A stretch of DNA of 44,505 nt from Phycisphaerae bacterium SM23_30 (GTDB taxonomy: Bacteria; Planctomycetota; Phycisphaerae; Sedimentisphaerales; SM23-30): NCBI GenBank assembly GCA_001303695.1, contig LJUC01000030.1, positions 1 through 44,505 of the forward strand, written 5' to 3'. Of the stretch, positions 29,481-39,515 are shown piece after piece (position 1 is the stretch's first letter; each line of letters begins with the position of its first letter). The translations under genes were made by a program, and so were the position numbers. The notes below the pieces were generated by a model, which saw nothing but the letters and a program-made list of their open reading frames with translations, did no database searches and was not told the DNA's origin.

Positions 29481-30686
29481 TCATTCGATTATCTTGGTCA
29501 CGACGCCGGCACCGACGGTGCGGCCGCCTTCCCGCACGGCAAAACGCAATCCCTCTTCCATGGCAATCGGATAAATAATTTCCACTTCTACCGTGATGTG
29601 ATCGCCGGGCATACACATTTCCGCCTCGCCCAGAAGCTTCAAACCGCCCGTCACGTCTGTGGTACGGAAATAAAACTGGGGTCGATAGCCGGTGAAGAAA
29701 GGTGAGTGACGACCGCCTTCTTCTTTGGTCAGCACATAGATATCACCCTCAAATTTAGTGTGCGGGGTAATACTGCCGGGCTGGGCCAAAACCTGACCCC
29801 GCTCCAGTTCATCCTTTTCTATGCCTCGTAGCAGGCAACCGACATTGTCGCCGGCCTGACCGAAATCCAGGGTCTTGTTGAACATTTCGACTCCGGTGAC
29901 AACGGTTTTGCGGGTGTCGCCCAGGCCGACGATCTCCACCTCATCGCCTACCTTGATTTTGCCCCTTTCAATACGACCGGTGCCCACCGTGCCTCGACCC
30001 TTAATAGAAAAGACGTCCTCCACGGGCATCAGGAAAGTTTTTTCGGTATCGCGGATGGGCTCGGGAATATGTTCATCAATCGCATCGAGCAGTTCTTGGA
30101 TGCATTTGGTTTTTTCCGGGTCTTCCGGATTGTTCATTGCCTCGCTGGCCGAACCTTGAATAACCGGGATATTGTCACCGTCAAATTCGTAAGTGGTCAA
30201 CAATTCCCGCACTTCCAACTCCACCAACTCCAACAGATCGGGATCATCGACCAGGTCAACCTTATTTAAAAAAACGACCAGGGCAGGTACATTTACCTGT
30301 CGGGCCAGCAGTACATGCTCCCGGGTCTGGGGCATGGGACCATCAGCCGCCGAGACTACCAGGATGGCGCCATCCATCTGAGCAGCGCCGGTGATCATGT
30401 TTTTGATGTAATCTGCATGACCGGGGCAGTCGATGTGGGCATAGTGACGTTTTTCTGTTTCGTATTCCTGGTGACTGGTGGCAATGGTCAGGATCTTGGT
30501 GGCGTCCCGACGACCCTGGGATTCCGAAGCTTTGGCGACTTCGTCATAGGTTCTCGGCTTGGAAAGGCCCTTAATTGCCTGTACCAAGGTAATAGCCGAG
30601 GTCAAGGCCGTCTTGCCATGATCAATATGTCCAATCGTACCGACGTTTACGTGAGGTTTGGTTCGCTGAAAAACCTCCTTAGCCAT
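29481..30686 (-). CDS. tuf: Elongation factor Tu
   Basis: [33 protein letters not shown]...[50 protein letters not shown]. Confidence 0.97.
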   Translation of the reverse strand: MAKEVFQRTKPHVNVGTIGHIDHGKTALTSAITLVQAIKGLSKPRTYDEVAKASESQGRRDATKILTIATSHQEYETEKRHYAHIDCPGHADYIKNMITGAAQMDGAILVVSAADGPMPQTREHVLLARQVNVPALVVFLNKVDLVDDPDLLELVELEVRELLTTYEFDGDNIPVIQGSASEAMNNPEDPEKTKCIQELLDAIDEHIPEPIRDTEKTFLMPVEDVFSIKGRGTVGTGRIERGKIKVGDEVEIVGLGDTRKTVVTGVEMFNKTLDFGQAGDNVGCLLRGIEKDELERGQVLAQPGSITPHTKFEGDIYVLTKEEGGRHSPFFTGYRPQFYFRTTDVTGGLKLLGEAEMCMPGDHITVEVEIIYPIAMEEGLRFAVREGGRTVGAGVVTKIIE

Positions 30687-30811
30687 GTCTAATGTCCTCC
30701 TGTTTCACGGGTGGAGTCAATACTCATAATTTTATTAATATTTGTCTTTACCCAGGGTAAAAACCTAATCCTTACATAATTCTAAGCTGTTTGCTCAGCG
30801 AGCTTTAACAA

Positions 30812-30883
<72 letters not shown>

Positions 30884-30963
30884 AAGGGTCTCTTTCCCAC
30901 ATTACCCGAGCTGATAAGACTAAAACTCTGCCCAAGCTTGAACCAAACAAACCGCTTTTTATA

Positions 30964-30998
30964 CCCAAAGATCAATTTGTCTGTTCTTTGGGATTTTT
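30964..30998 (+). terminator. Hairpin with T-rich tail, plus-strand orientation
   Basis: CCCAAAGA...TCTTTGGG 8-bp perfect stem followed by ATTTTTATT. Confidence 0.5.
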
Positions 30999-31018
30999 AT
31001 TATTTATCCGTTACCCGG

Positions 31019-31054
31019 ATTATAAATTTACACTATCTCCGCAGAATCCGTCAA
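31019..31054 (-). promoter_or_regulatory. Candidate promoter for the tRNA-Thr/tuf transcript
   Basis: Reverse strand TTGACG (31049-31054), then TAAATT at 18-nt spacing and a consensus TATAAT (31019-31024) slightly too far; approximate. Confidence 0.3.
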
Positions 31055-31474
31055 GCTTATAAACCTTGATTTGATAATGCCAAAGAAAAATTAAAAAAAT
31101 TAAATTTTTTTTGTAAAATCCTTTATATAGAGTTCCAAAAGCAATATTGCAAACAATTAGCTTATTATATATCATATATTTCACTATATTTCATAAATAT
31201 ATAATTTTATAGAGATATGTAATAATATCTTTATTTATGACTTAAAGCAATAGATTTACTCATATCCTTGAATCTTGTTTTGGGCCTACCAAAAAATTGA
31301 CAAAGAGCTTATTATAGTATCAAATTAGTTGATTTATAAAGCTATATGTTAAAAATACCCAAGATTTGATCCAGGCAGGCCCGCTGAAATTATTGAATTA
31401 TGTTTCTAATTTTGATAAGTTGGTGCTTCATAATAATGCAATTTTTATAAAATATCATAACAGGAGGTATCCCA

Positions 31475-33226
31475 ATGATGCGTAAGTATTTCACAAAGCT
31501 GATGTTATCACTATTTTTACTTGCAATTTGTAGTTGTAAGGAATCCGATTGGGGGCAGTCACTGAAAGGATACGGTACTACCGCGGATCTGGTGATTACC
31601 AATGCGAAGATTGTGACGATTGATAAGGAGAGGCCGCAGGCAGAGGCAGTGGCGTTTTTGGGGGAGGAGATTATGGCGGTGGGAACCGATGCGGCGATTG
31701 AGAAGTTTATTGAGGAAGGAACCACCGAAGTTATTGACGCAGGGGGCAGGCTGGTGATACCGGGATTCAATGATGCACATACGCATTTTAATGCGCTAGA
31801 TCCGGATTATATTGATTTGAGGTATATAACGGATCCGGCGCTTATCACCGAGCGGGTGAAGGCGCAAGTAGCGAAAGTGGAGCCGGGGGTGTTGATCGAG
31901 GGGGGCCGGTGGGAGCATGAGATGTTTTATAACAAGCAATGGCCGAGCAAGGAGTTGCTCGATCCGGTGGCGCCTGATAATCCGGTGGTGTTGACCCGGG
32001 CGGACGGTCATTCTTACCTGGTGAACAGTTACGTACTTAAATTATCGGGAATAACCAAAGACACGCCGGATCCTGCCGGAGGAGAGATTCAGCGGGATCC
32101 GGCGACGGGCGAACCCACGGGGATAGTTAAAGAAACGGCACGACTGCTGATTAAAACCGGTGTTCAGGAGGAGACTTTATCTCCCGAAGAGCAAGTACAA
32201 AAATCGATGCGGGAATGGCAGGCGGCATTTGATATGGCCAAGCACTTGGGAGTGACTTCAGTGCAAATCGTAAAGTCGTCAACGCAGCCGGGGGGGTATA
32301 TCGATCCGACGATGTATGACAAGTTTCGTGCGGTTGGCAAGCTGACGCTGCGGGTATATTTTTCGGGGTGGTTGACGGCGGACGAAGAGGAATTGGCAGA
32401 ATATCAGACGTTGAAGGAGAAGTATCCGCTGGGGGACAACTGGATAAGGTTCGGGATGCTGAAGGGTTTTATCGACGGTACGCTGGGTTCGGGGACGGCT
32501 TTATTCTTTGAGCCGTTTGCGGATGAGCCGGACAAGTCGGGTTTGCCGCAAATGCCCTATGAAGAACTGGAAAAAAGGGTATTAGCGGCGGACAAGGCGG
32601 GATTTCAAATTGCCATTCATGCTATTGGTGATAAGGGCAATCACTGGATACTTAACGCTTTCGAAAAAGCGCAAGAAGTTAACGGCAAGCGGGACAGCCG
32701 GCATCGCAGTGAGCACGCGCAAATTATTCGCGCGGACGATATACCGCGTTTTGCCGAGCTGGGCGTTATACCATCGATGCAGCCGACGCACTGTATTACC
32801 GACAAACGCTTTGCGGAAAAACGGATCGGGCTCAAGCGCTGCAAGGGGGCATATGCCTGGCGGAGCTTGCTGGATGTGGAGGCCAAAATTGCCTTTGGAA
32901 CTGATTATGCGGTGGAGCCTTTGGATCCAATGGAGGGGCTTTATGCCGCGGTGACGCGGAAAGATCGCCAGGGTGAGCCGGGCGAGGGGTGGTTTTGCGA
33001 GCAGAAACTGACGATGGAAGAAGCGATCGAATTATATACGCTGGGATCGGCATATGCGGAATTCATGGAAGACCGCAAGGGGATGATCAAAGAAGGTTAC
33101 CTGGGCGATGTGGTTATCCTTAACCAGGATTTGATGACTATCGCTCCGGAAGAGATTATGAAGACCAAGGTGGATTACACCATTTTGGGAGGCAAGGTGG
33201 TGTATAAAAGGGAAGGAGCGAGATGA
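31475..33226 (+). CDS. YtcJ-like amidohydrolase family 3, predicted lipoprotein
   Basis: Lipobox LLAICSCKES; VIPGFNDAHTHFNAL HxH motif; AIHAIGDKGNHWILNAFE; RSEHAQIIRADDIPRFAELGVIPSMQPTHC; aggaggt RBS upstream. Confidence 0.9.
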   Translation: MMRKYFTKLMLSLFLLAICSCKESDWGQSLKGYGTTADLVITNAKIVTIDKERPQAEAVAFLGEEIMAVGTDAAIEKFIEEGTTEVIDAGGRLVIPGFNDAHTHFNALDPDYIDLRYITDPALITERVKAQVAKVEPGVLIEGGRWEHEMFYNKQWPSKELLDPVAPDNPVVLTRADGHSYLVNSYVLKLSGITKDTPDPAGGEIQRDPATGEPTGIVKETARLLIKTGVQEETLSPEEQVQKSMREWQAAFDMAKHLGVTSVQIVKSSTQPGGYIDPTMYDKFRAVGKLTLRVYFSGWLTADEEELAEYQTLKEKYPLGDNWIRFGMLKGFIDGTLGSGTALFFEPFADEPDKSGLPQMPYEELEKRVLAADKAGFQIAIHAIGDKGNHWILNAFEKAQEVNGKRDSRHRSEHAQIIRADDIPRFAELGVIPSMQPTHCITDKRFAEKRIGLKRCKGAYAWRSLLDVEAKIAFGTDYAVEPLDPMEGLYAAVTRKDRQGEPGEGWFCEQKLTMEEAIELYTLGSAYAEFMEDRKGMIKEGYLGDVVILNQDLMTIAPEEIMKTKVDYTILGGKVVYKREGAR

Positions 33227-33274
33227 CGCACGTGGGGCAAAGCCTCACCCTGCGAATATAACACCCCCGGCGAT

Positions 33275-33296
33275 CCCCTCTCGGGAGGGGACTTTT
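33275..33296 (+). terminator. Intrinsic terminator downstream of first amidohydrolase
   Basis: CCCCTC-TCGG-GAGGGG-ACTTTT. Confidence 0.6.
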
Positions 33297-33299
33297 AAA

Positions 33300-33338
33300 A
33301 TGACGAATGACGAAACCAGAATGACAAATAACGAAATA
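33300..33338. repeat. Degenerate tandem ATGACGAA-type intergenic repeat
   Basis: atgacgaatgacgaaaccagaatgacaaataacgaa; related copy at 35049-35096. Confidence 0.6.
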
Positions 33339-33351
33339 TGGGAGAGTAATT

Positions 33352-35052
33352 ATGTCCGGCTGCAGATCGTTTTATTTTTTGAGCGGGATTTTTTTAGGGA
33401 TCATTTGCCTGTTTTTGACGGCCGGGTGCGGCGGATCAAGCGATGCGCTGTTGGCGGATATAATTTTTGTCAACGGTCATATAGTAACAATGGATGAGAA
33501 CAATCCGGAGGTGGAAGCGATGGCAGTAAGGGCGGGGAAAATCATAGCTGTCGGCACCACCGAAGAGATGGAGAGATCGTTTTTCTATCCGGAACTTGTG
33601 GATCTCAAAGGTAAAACGTTGATGCCGGGAATTATCGAATCACACGGGCATTTACTGACGTTAGGGGAGAGTTTTTTAAAACTCAACGTCATGGGAGTCG
33701 AGACACCCGATGAAGTGGTTGAAAAAGTCAAAGAACAATTACAAAACATCCCCACAGGCCAATGGTTAATAGGTTGGGGCTGGGATGACGGCGCCTGGGC
33801 CGACAATTATCCGACCAACGAAAAGCTCAACGCAGTGTCGCCGGATAATCCGACATTATTGAACGGATTGCATGGTTTCGCCTTATGGGCTAACGATAAG
33901 GCACTGGAGATCGCCGGTATCACCAAAGACACGCCGAACCCGCCCAATGGTATCATTTTTAAAGATGTTCAAACCGGTCGGCCTACGGGCATCCTAAAAG
34001 ATCAAGCCCAGCAGTTATTGACCAAATACATACCGCCATTGAGCCGCCAGCAGTTGGAAGAGGCGCTGCGTCTGGCAATCGACGAATGCGTAAGATACGG
34101 CTGCACCAGCGTACATGAAGCCAAAACCTCAGGGGAAATGGTGGAAGTATTCAAGAACCTGAAGAAGAAAGACGAGCTTAAAAGTCGTATCTACGTTATG
34201 CTCGACGGGGCGGATGCGGAACTTATCGATCCTTATCTAAGAAAAGGCCCGGTGATCGATCCGGATCATATGTTGACGATTCGATGTATCAAAATTTTTG
34301 TAGATGGGGCACTGGGCTCGCGCGGAGCGGCGATGCTGAAGCCTTACAGCGACGCACCCGAGGAGACCGGGGAGATTGTTACAACTGAAGATGAGCTGTA
34401 TAGCCTGACCAAACGCGCACTACAAAAGGGTTTACAGATGGCCATACATGCCATCGGCGACCGGGGCAACCGGATAACGTTAAATGCTTTCCGCCGGGCT
34501 CTCAAAGAAGTCCCCAAAGCAAAGGACCATCGTCTGCGGCTGGAACACGCCCAGGTAGTGGCATTGGAGGATATATCCCAATTTGCTCCTTTAGGAGTGG
34601 TTTTGAGTATGCAGCCGCCGCATGCGACTTCCGATATGGGCTGGGCGGAGACGCGGGTGGGGCCGGAACGGATTAAAGGGGCTTATGCCTGGCGGTCATT
34701 TGCAGATTCGGGGGTGCATTTAACGCTTAATTCTGATTTTCCGGGCGAGACGCTAAATCCGTTTTACGGGATGTACGCAGCCCTGACGCGACAAAGTCCG
34801 GAGGGCGAACCGGCCGGAGGCTGGTATCCGGAGCAATGTCTTACGCGGGAAGAAGTATTAAGAGGCTATACCGTGGAAGCGGCGTATTCCGGATTTGAAG
34901 AGGGAATTAAAGGACAGATCAAGCCGGGGATGCTGGCTGATCTTATTGTGCTTTCGGATGATATTCTGATGATTAGTCCGCGGGAGTTTTTATCGCTGGA
35001 AGTGGAACAGACCTATTTGGGCGGGAAATTGGTATATGAGAAAGAAAAATGA
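33352..35052 (+). CDS. YtcJ-like amidohydrolase family 3, predicted lipoprotein (paralog)
   Basis: Lipobox FLTAGCGGSS; MPGIIESHGHLLTLGESF; AIHAIGDRGNRITLNAFRRAL; RLEHAQVVALEDISQFAPLGVVLSMQPPHATSD. Confidence 0.9.
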   Translation: MSGCRSFYFLSGIFLGIICLFLTAGCGGSSDALLADIIFVNGHIVTMDENNPEVEAMAVRAGKIIAVGTTEEMERSFFYPELVDLKGKTLMPGIIESHGHLLTLGESFLKLNVMGVETPDEVVEKVKEQLQNIPTGQWLIGWGWDDGAWADNYPTNEKLNAVSPDNPTLLNGLHGFALWANDKALEIAGITKDTPNPPNGIIFKDVQTGRPTGILKDQAQQLLTKYIPPLSRQQLEEALRLAIDECVRYGCTSVHEAKTSGEMVEVFKNLKKKDELKSRIYVMLDGADAELIDPYLRKGPVIDPDHMLTIRCIKIFVDGALGSRGAAMLKPYSDAPEETGEIVTTEDELYSLTKRALQKGLQMAIHAIGDRGNRITLNAFRRALKEVPKAKDHRLRLEHAQVVALEDISQFAPLGVVLSMQPPHATSDMGWAETRVGPERIKGAYAWRSFADSGVHLTLNSDFPGETLNPFYGMYAALTRQSPEGEPAGGWYPEQCLTREEVLRGYTVEAAYSGFEEGIKGQIKPGMLADLIVLSDDILMISPREFLSLEVEQTYLGGKLVYEKEK

Positions 35053-35096
35053 CGAAAGACGAAACTCGAATGACGAATTAATGACGAATATCGAAT
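35049..35096. repeat. Degenerate tandem ATGACGAA-type intergenic repeat
   Basis: atgacgaaagacgaaactcgaatgacgaattaatgacgaatatcgaat. Confidence 0.6.
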
Positions 35097-35209
35097 TTTA
35101 AATATGGAGCGAAAGGTGTGGAGAACAAAGGATGCCCCCTCTTTTACGGTCGGGGCTGGTTGAATGTTCAATTTTGGATAAACAGGTAAATTATTGAGAG
35201 GAAGAAAAC

Positions 35210-37960
35210 ATGAGAAACTACAAACGACAAGTGTTGTTGGTGCTGGTTATGACGCTGTTGCTGGGCCCGGTTATGTCAGGGGCCCAGGGAAGTGATGAGA
35301 AGAAGCCGCTTTCCTTTGAAGATTACAGCCGCTGGCGAAGCATCAGCTCGACGGCCATCTCCGAGGATGGCAACTGGATTACCTATGCTTATGCCGCCCG
35401 CGATAAGGATGGAACGTTGTACATCAAACATCTAACGAGTGACAAGGTCATTGAAGTCGAGCGGGGTTCGGCGCCGCGTTTTTCCGACGACAGCCGCTGG
35501 GTGGCTTATAACATCAATCCGCCGGTAAGGAAACCGGGTGAGCGGCGCGGGCAACAGCCGGGCGGGCAGCCTCAGCAGCCGGGCCAGAGGGGTCAACGAG
35601 GCCCTTCCGAGCCGCGCAAGGTGGAACTTTTGGATCTTTCCACCGGGGACAAATATACAGTGGAGAATGTGTCATCTTTTAGCTTTTCCAAAGGATCGAA
35701 TTTTTTCACGGTCAGAAAAGCCAAAGCCGATCCGCAGGCCCAAGGCCGAGGCACCGATCTTCTGCTGCGTAATCTAAAAACCGGCATGAACGAGTTGATC
35801 GGCAATGTAACACAGTTTGCCTTTAATAAGCCGGGGACGCTACTGGCTTATGTTATTGACGTACCCGATAAAGCCGGCAATGGACTCTATCTGATCGACC
35901 TGGCCGCCAGCGTGCGAAAACCGCTGGATACCGACAAAGCGGTTTATGAACACCTCACCTGGGACGAAGAAGGCACGGCCCTGGCGGTATTAAAAGGTGA
36001 CGAAAAGGAAGGATTCACGCAAAAGGAAAATGCCCTGCTGGCCTTTACCGGATTAGACCAAGCCCAGCCGGAAAAGATAGTATATGATCCGACCACGGCG
36101 TTTGATTTTCCCAAGGATACGGTAATCAGTGAAAAGGCGGGATTTTCCTGGAGTGAGGATCTGAGCAAGGTATTTTTCGGGATAAAAGAACAGGAAAAAG
36201 AACCGCAAGAGAAAGAAGACGCTGAACCGGTAGCCGACGTCGATATCTGGCACTGGCAGGACGACCGGATTCAATCGGTGCAGATGATTCAGGCGAATCG
36301 GGATCGCAATTTCACTTATCAGGCGGTTTTCAATCTCGACACCAAGCGGTTTGTACGGCTGACGGATGAAAAGATGCGGCGGATCAGTTTGACGCGGGAC
36401 GGCAACTGGGGCATCGGCCAGGACGACAGCGCGTATATCTCCGACTGGAAACCATCTTTGGCTGATTACTACCGGGTAGATGTCAATACGGGCGAGCGAA
36501 CGTTGATGTTCAAGGGGCACGAGCGGACGATGGGATTGTCGCCGGACAGCAAGCATTTTCTTTACTGGAAGAACAGCAACGTATGGGATTATAAGATCGA
36601 AAGCGGCGAGTCGGTTAATCTAACGAAATCGGCGCCGGTTAATTTCAGCAATGACGAATATGACCATCCAGGGGAGATACCGCCTTACGGGGTGACGGGC
36701 TGGACCAAGGACGGCGAGTCGGTGATATTGACGCACAAGTATGACCTATACTTACAGCCGCTGGACGGCGGCGAGGCAAGGAACCTCACCAATGGATACG
36801 GCGATAAGAACGAGATTCGTTTCCGCTACGTCAGGTTGGATCCGGAAGAAAGGTTTATAGATTTGTCAAAGCCGATTCTGCTGTCGGCGTTTGGCCAGTG
36901 GACGAAAAAGGCCGGCTACTACGAACTAAATGATAGCCGACTCGAACAATTGATATATGAAGACAAGAAATTCGGCCAGCTGACCAAAGCCAAAAACGCC
37001 GACAAATTAATGTACACCATCGAGACCTTCGCTGATTTTCCGGATTACTACATCAGCGACACGAGTTTTACTTATCCCAAGCGGGTAACCGACGCCAATC
37101 CCTGGCAGTCAGAATACATCTGGGGACACCGGATACAGTTCGACTTCGAAAATAAAAGCGGGGTGCGGCTGCAGGGGACGTTAGCGATACCAGATACTTA
37201 TGAAGAAGGTCAGAAACTGCCTATGCACGTCAATTTTTATGAGAAGAATTCACAGAACCTTCACAGTTACACGGCGCCGCGTCATGCGGGTTCGCCTAAT
37301 TTTGCCGGGATGGTCAGCAACGGTTACCTGGTGATGCAGCCGGACATTCATTTCAACACCGGCACCTCGCACAGCGATATGCTGGAGTGCGTGGAGGCGG
37401 CGGTGCAAAAGGTGATCGATATGGGTTATGCCGATCCCAAGGCCGTCAGCCTGCACGGGCACAGTTACAGCGGCCAGGGTTCGGCGTATATCTCCACACG
37501 GTCAAAGATGTTCGCGGCGATTGTCTATGGGGCCGGGGCCACCAATTTGATCAGTGATTTCAACCAGCTCTGGAAATCGGCGGGCACCAATCAGCATCGA
37601 TATGATATTTACGGCCAGGGGCGTTTCGGCACCAATCCCTATGATGATCGAGAGCTATACGAGCATGAATCGGCGGTTTTCAACGCGCGGTCGATGGATA
37701 CGCCGCTTTTGATTATGCACGGCACCGAGGACGGCTCGGTGGAATGGCTGCAGGCGATTGAGTTTTACAACGCCCTGCGCTTCAATAACAAGCCGGTAAT
37801 TCTGCTGTCCTATCCGGGAGAAGGGCACGGCCTGGGGAGGCTGGAAAATCAGAAAGACTTCCAGCTTCGCACCCGCCAGTTTCTCGATCATTATCTCAAA
37901 GGCAAAGAAGCCCCGAACTGGATGACCAAAGGCGTACCGTTTATCAAGAAGAAAAAATAA
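35210..37960 (+). CDS. Exported S9 prolyl-oligopeptidase-like protein, copy 1
   Basis: Signal peptide; beta-propeller-like N-terminal region; LHGHSYSGQGSAYIS nucleophile elbow, HGTEDGSVEWLQ and YPGEGHGLGR. Confidence 0.88.
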   Translation: MRNYKRQVLLVLVMTLLLGPVMSGAQGSDEKKPLSFEDYSRWRSISSTAISEDGNWITYAYAARDKDGTLYIKHLTSDKVIEVERGSAPRFSDDSRWVAYNINPPVRKPGERRGQQPGGQPQQPGQRGQRGPSEPRKVELLDLSTGDKYTVENVSSFSFSKGSNFFTVRKAKADPQAQGRGTDLLLRNLKTGMNELIGNVTQFAFNKPGTLLAYVIDVPDKAGNGLYLIDLAASVRKPLDTDKAVYEHLTWDEEGTALAVLKGDEKEGFTQKENALLAFTGLDQAQPEKIVYDPTTAFDFPKDTVISEKAGFSWSEDLSKVFFGIKEQEKEPQEKEDAEPVADVDIWHWQDDRIQSVQMIQANRDRNFTYQAVFNLDTKRFVRLTDEKMRRISLTRDGNWGIGQDDSAYISDWKPSLADYYRVDVNTGERTLMFKGHERTMGLSPDSKHFLYWKNSNVWDYKIESGESVNLTKSAPVNFSNDEYDHPGEIPPYGVTGWTKDGESVILTHKYDLYLQPLDGGEARNLTNGYGDKNEIRFRYVRLDPEERFIDLSKPILLSAFGQWTKKAGYYELNDSRLEQLIYEDKKFGQLTKAKNADKLMYTIETFADFPDYYISDTSFTYPKRVTDANPWQSEYIWGHRIQFDFENKSGVRLQGTLAIPDTYEEGQKLPMHVNFYEKNSQNLHSYTAPRHAGSPNFAGMVSNGYLVMQPDIHFNTGTSHSDMLECVEAAVQKVIDMGYADPKAVSLHGHSYSGQGSAYISTRSKMFAAIVYGAGATNLISDFNQLWKSAGTNQHRYDIYGQGRFGTNPYDDRELYEHESAVFNARSMDTPLLIMHGTEDGSVEWLQAIEFYNALRFNNKPVILLSYPGEGHGLGRLENQKDFQLRTRQFLDHYLKGKEAPNWMTKGVPFIKKKK

Positions 37961-38168
37961 AGGAGAACTATAAAGTAGTCACTCCAAATAACATCCGGCA
38001 TAAACATACCCAAGCACAGTATGGGCATGATGCTTTTCCTGCTTGCTGGGCGGTTGAGTATATAAGTAGATGAGTAGAGGGGTAGATGAGTGTATGAGTT
38101 TTAGGTACTGCTGCGCGATGTTGTTTTCAACAGATTTTTCGCTGCGCTCGGAATGACAATAGAAGTCA

Positions 38169-39515
38169 ATGACGGGAGAGAGCTCCAAATTACGACGGGT
38201 GATCGGCCTGCCGCAGGCGACGGCGATGGTAGCCGGGACCATCATCGGAGCATCGATTTTTATTCAGCCATCGGAAATAACCGGCCAGGTCCCCTCGATC
38301 GCCGGCGTGTTTGGGGTCTGGCTGGTCAGCGGCATATTGACCTTTTTCGGGGCTTTGGTTTGCGCCGAACTGGCGTCGATTTTTACCCAAACCGGCGGGG
38401 TATATGTCTATTTAAAAGAGTCTTTTCATCCCGCGCTGGGATTTTTGTGGGGCTGGGCCATGCTGGTAAGCATGCATTCGGGGATCATCGCCGCCATTGC
38501 TAATGTATTCGCCCGCTATACCAACTTCTTTTTCCATCAGGGTGATAATTTTGTCAGAGTAGTGGCCATAGCAATAATTTTACTGCTCTCGGCAATTAAT
38601 TACTTAGGCGTTAAACAAGGCAGCACCCTGCAAACACTTTTCACTATGGGGAAAATCCTGGCTATTTTGTTTATTATCATTATAGGCTTTACGCTGGGCT
38701 CAAGGATTCCGGAGCATTTTATTACCGAAAACCTAGAGGACAACACCGTCTCAACCAGCAGTTTTCTGCAGGCGCTGGTGGCGGGTTTATTTGCCTTTGG
38801 CGGCTGGCACATGGTCACCTATAACTCCGAGGAGACCGTCAACCCGCGCCAAACCATTCCTCGCGCTTTAATGGCAGGTACTTTAATTGTGACCGTGTGT
38901 TACATCGCCTTGAATGCAGTGTACATGTATGTTTTGCCTCTGGATAAAGTAGCATCCTCCCAGCAAATTGCCGCCGACGCCGCTGATGCCGTATTGGGTC
39001 GCGGCGGCGGGGCGTTCATGTCCGGCTTGGTAATGTTTTCCACCGCCGGGGCCTTAACCGGGATTATCCTTTGCGGCCCCAGGGTTTATTACGCCATGGC
39101 GCAAGATGGTTTGTTGTTTAAGTGGGTAGGCGAAATACATCCCCGATATAAAACTCCGCACCGGGCTATCATGATTCAGGCCCTCTGGTCCTCGATCCTA
39201 GTGGCCACGGGGACCTACAAACAACTTTTCACCCGGGTAGTCTATAGCGAATGGATATTCTTTGGCTTGATGGCCGTCGGCTTGTTTGTATTTCGACGGC
39301 GTCCGGAACTAAAGAGGGATTATAAAATATGGGGCTATCCGGTAATCCCGGCGATTTTTATCATTTCATCGTTCGCTATTGTCATTAACCAGGTTATTTC
39401 CGAACCTAATGAGAGCATTTTCGGGCTTTCCATAGTGCTGGTTGGTTTACCGATCTATTTTTTGTGGGTCTATAGGGCCAGAAATAAAGAAAAACAGAAG
39501 GAGTTTAAGGCATGA
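38169..39515 (+). CDS. APC-superfamily amino acid permease
   Basis: RVIGLPQATAMVAGTIIGASIFIQPSEI; multiple TM segments; LFAFGGWHMVTYNSEETVNPRQTIPRAL. Confidence 0.9.
   Translation: MTGESSKLRRVIGLPQATAMVAGTIIGASIFIQPSEITGQVPSIAGVFGVWLVSGILTFFGALVCAELASIFTQTGGVYVYLKESFHPALGFLWGWAMLVSMHSGIIAAIANVFARYTNFFFHQGDNFVRVVAIAIILLLSAINYLGVKQGSTLQTLFTMGKILAILFIIIIGFTLGSRIPEHFITENLEDNTVSTSSFLQALVAGLFAFGGWHMVTYNSEETVNPRQTIPRALMAGTLIVTVCYIALNAVYMYVLPLDKVASSQQIAADAADAVLGRGGGAFMSGLVMFSTAGALTGIILCGPRVYYAMAQDGLLFKWVGEIHPRYKTPHRAIMIQALWSSILVATGTYKQLFTRVVYSEWIFFGLMAVGLFVFRRRPELKRDYKIWGYPVIPAIFIISSFAIVINQVISEPNESIFGLSIVLVGLPIYFLWVYRARNKEKQKEFKA

Noticed and set aside
31080-31470. AT-rich intergenic region as a replication origin or centromere-like site
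   Set aside because: AT-rich and divergent between transcription units, but no iterated DnaA-box-like or parS-like motif was noticed; more likely promoter DNA
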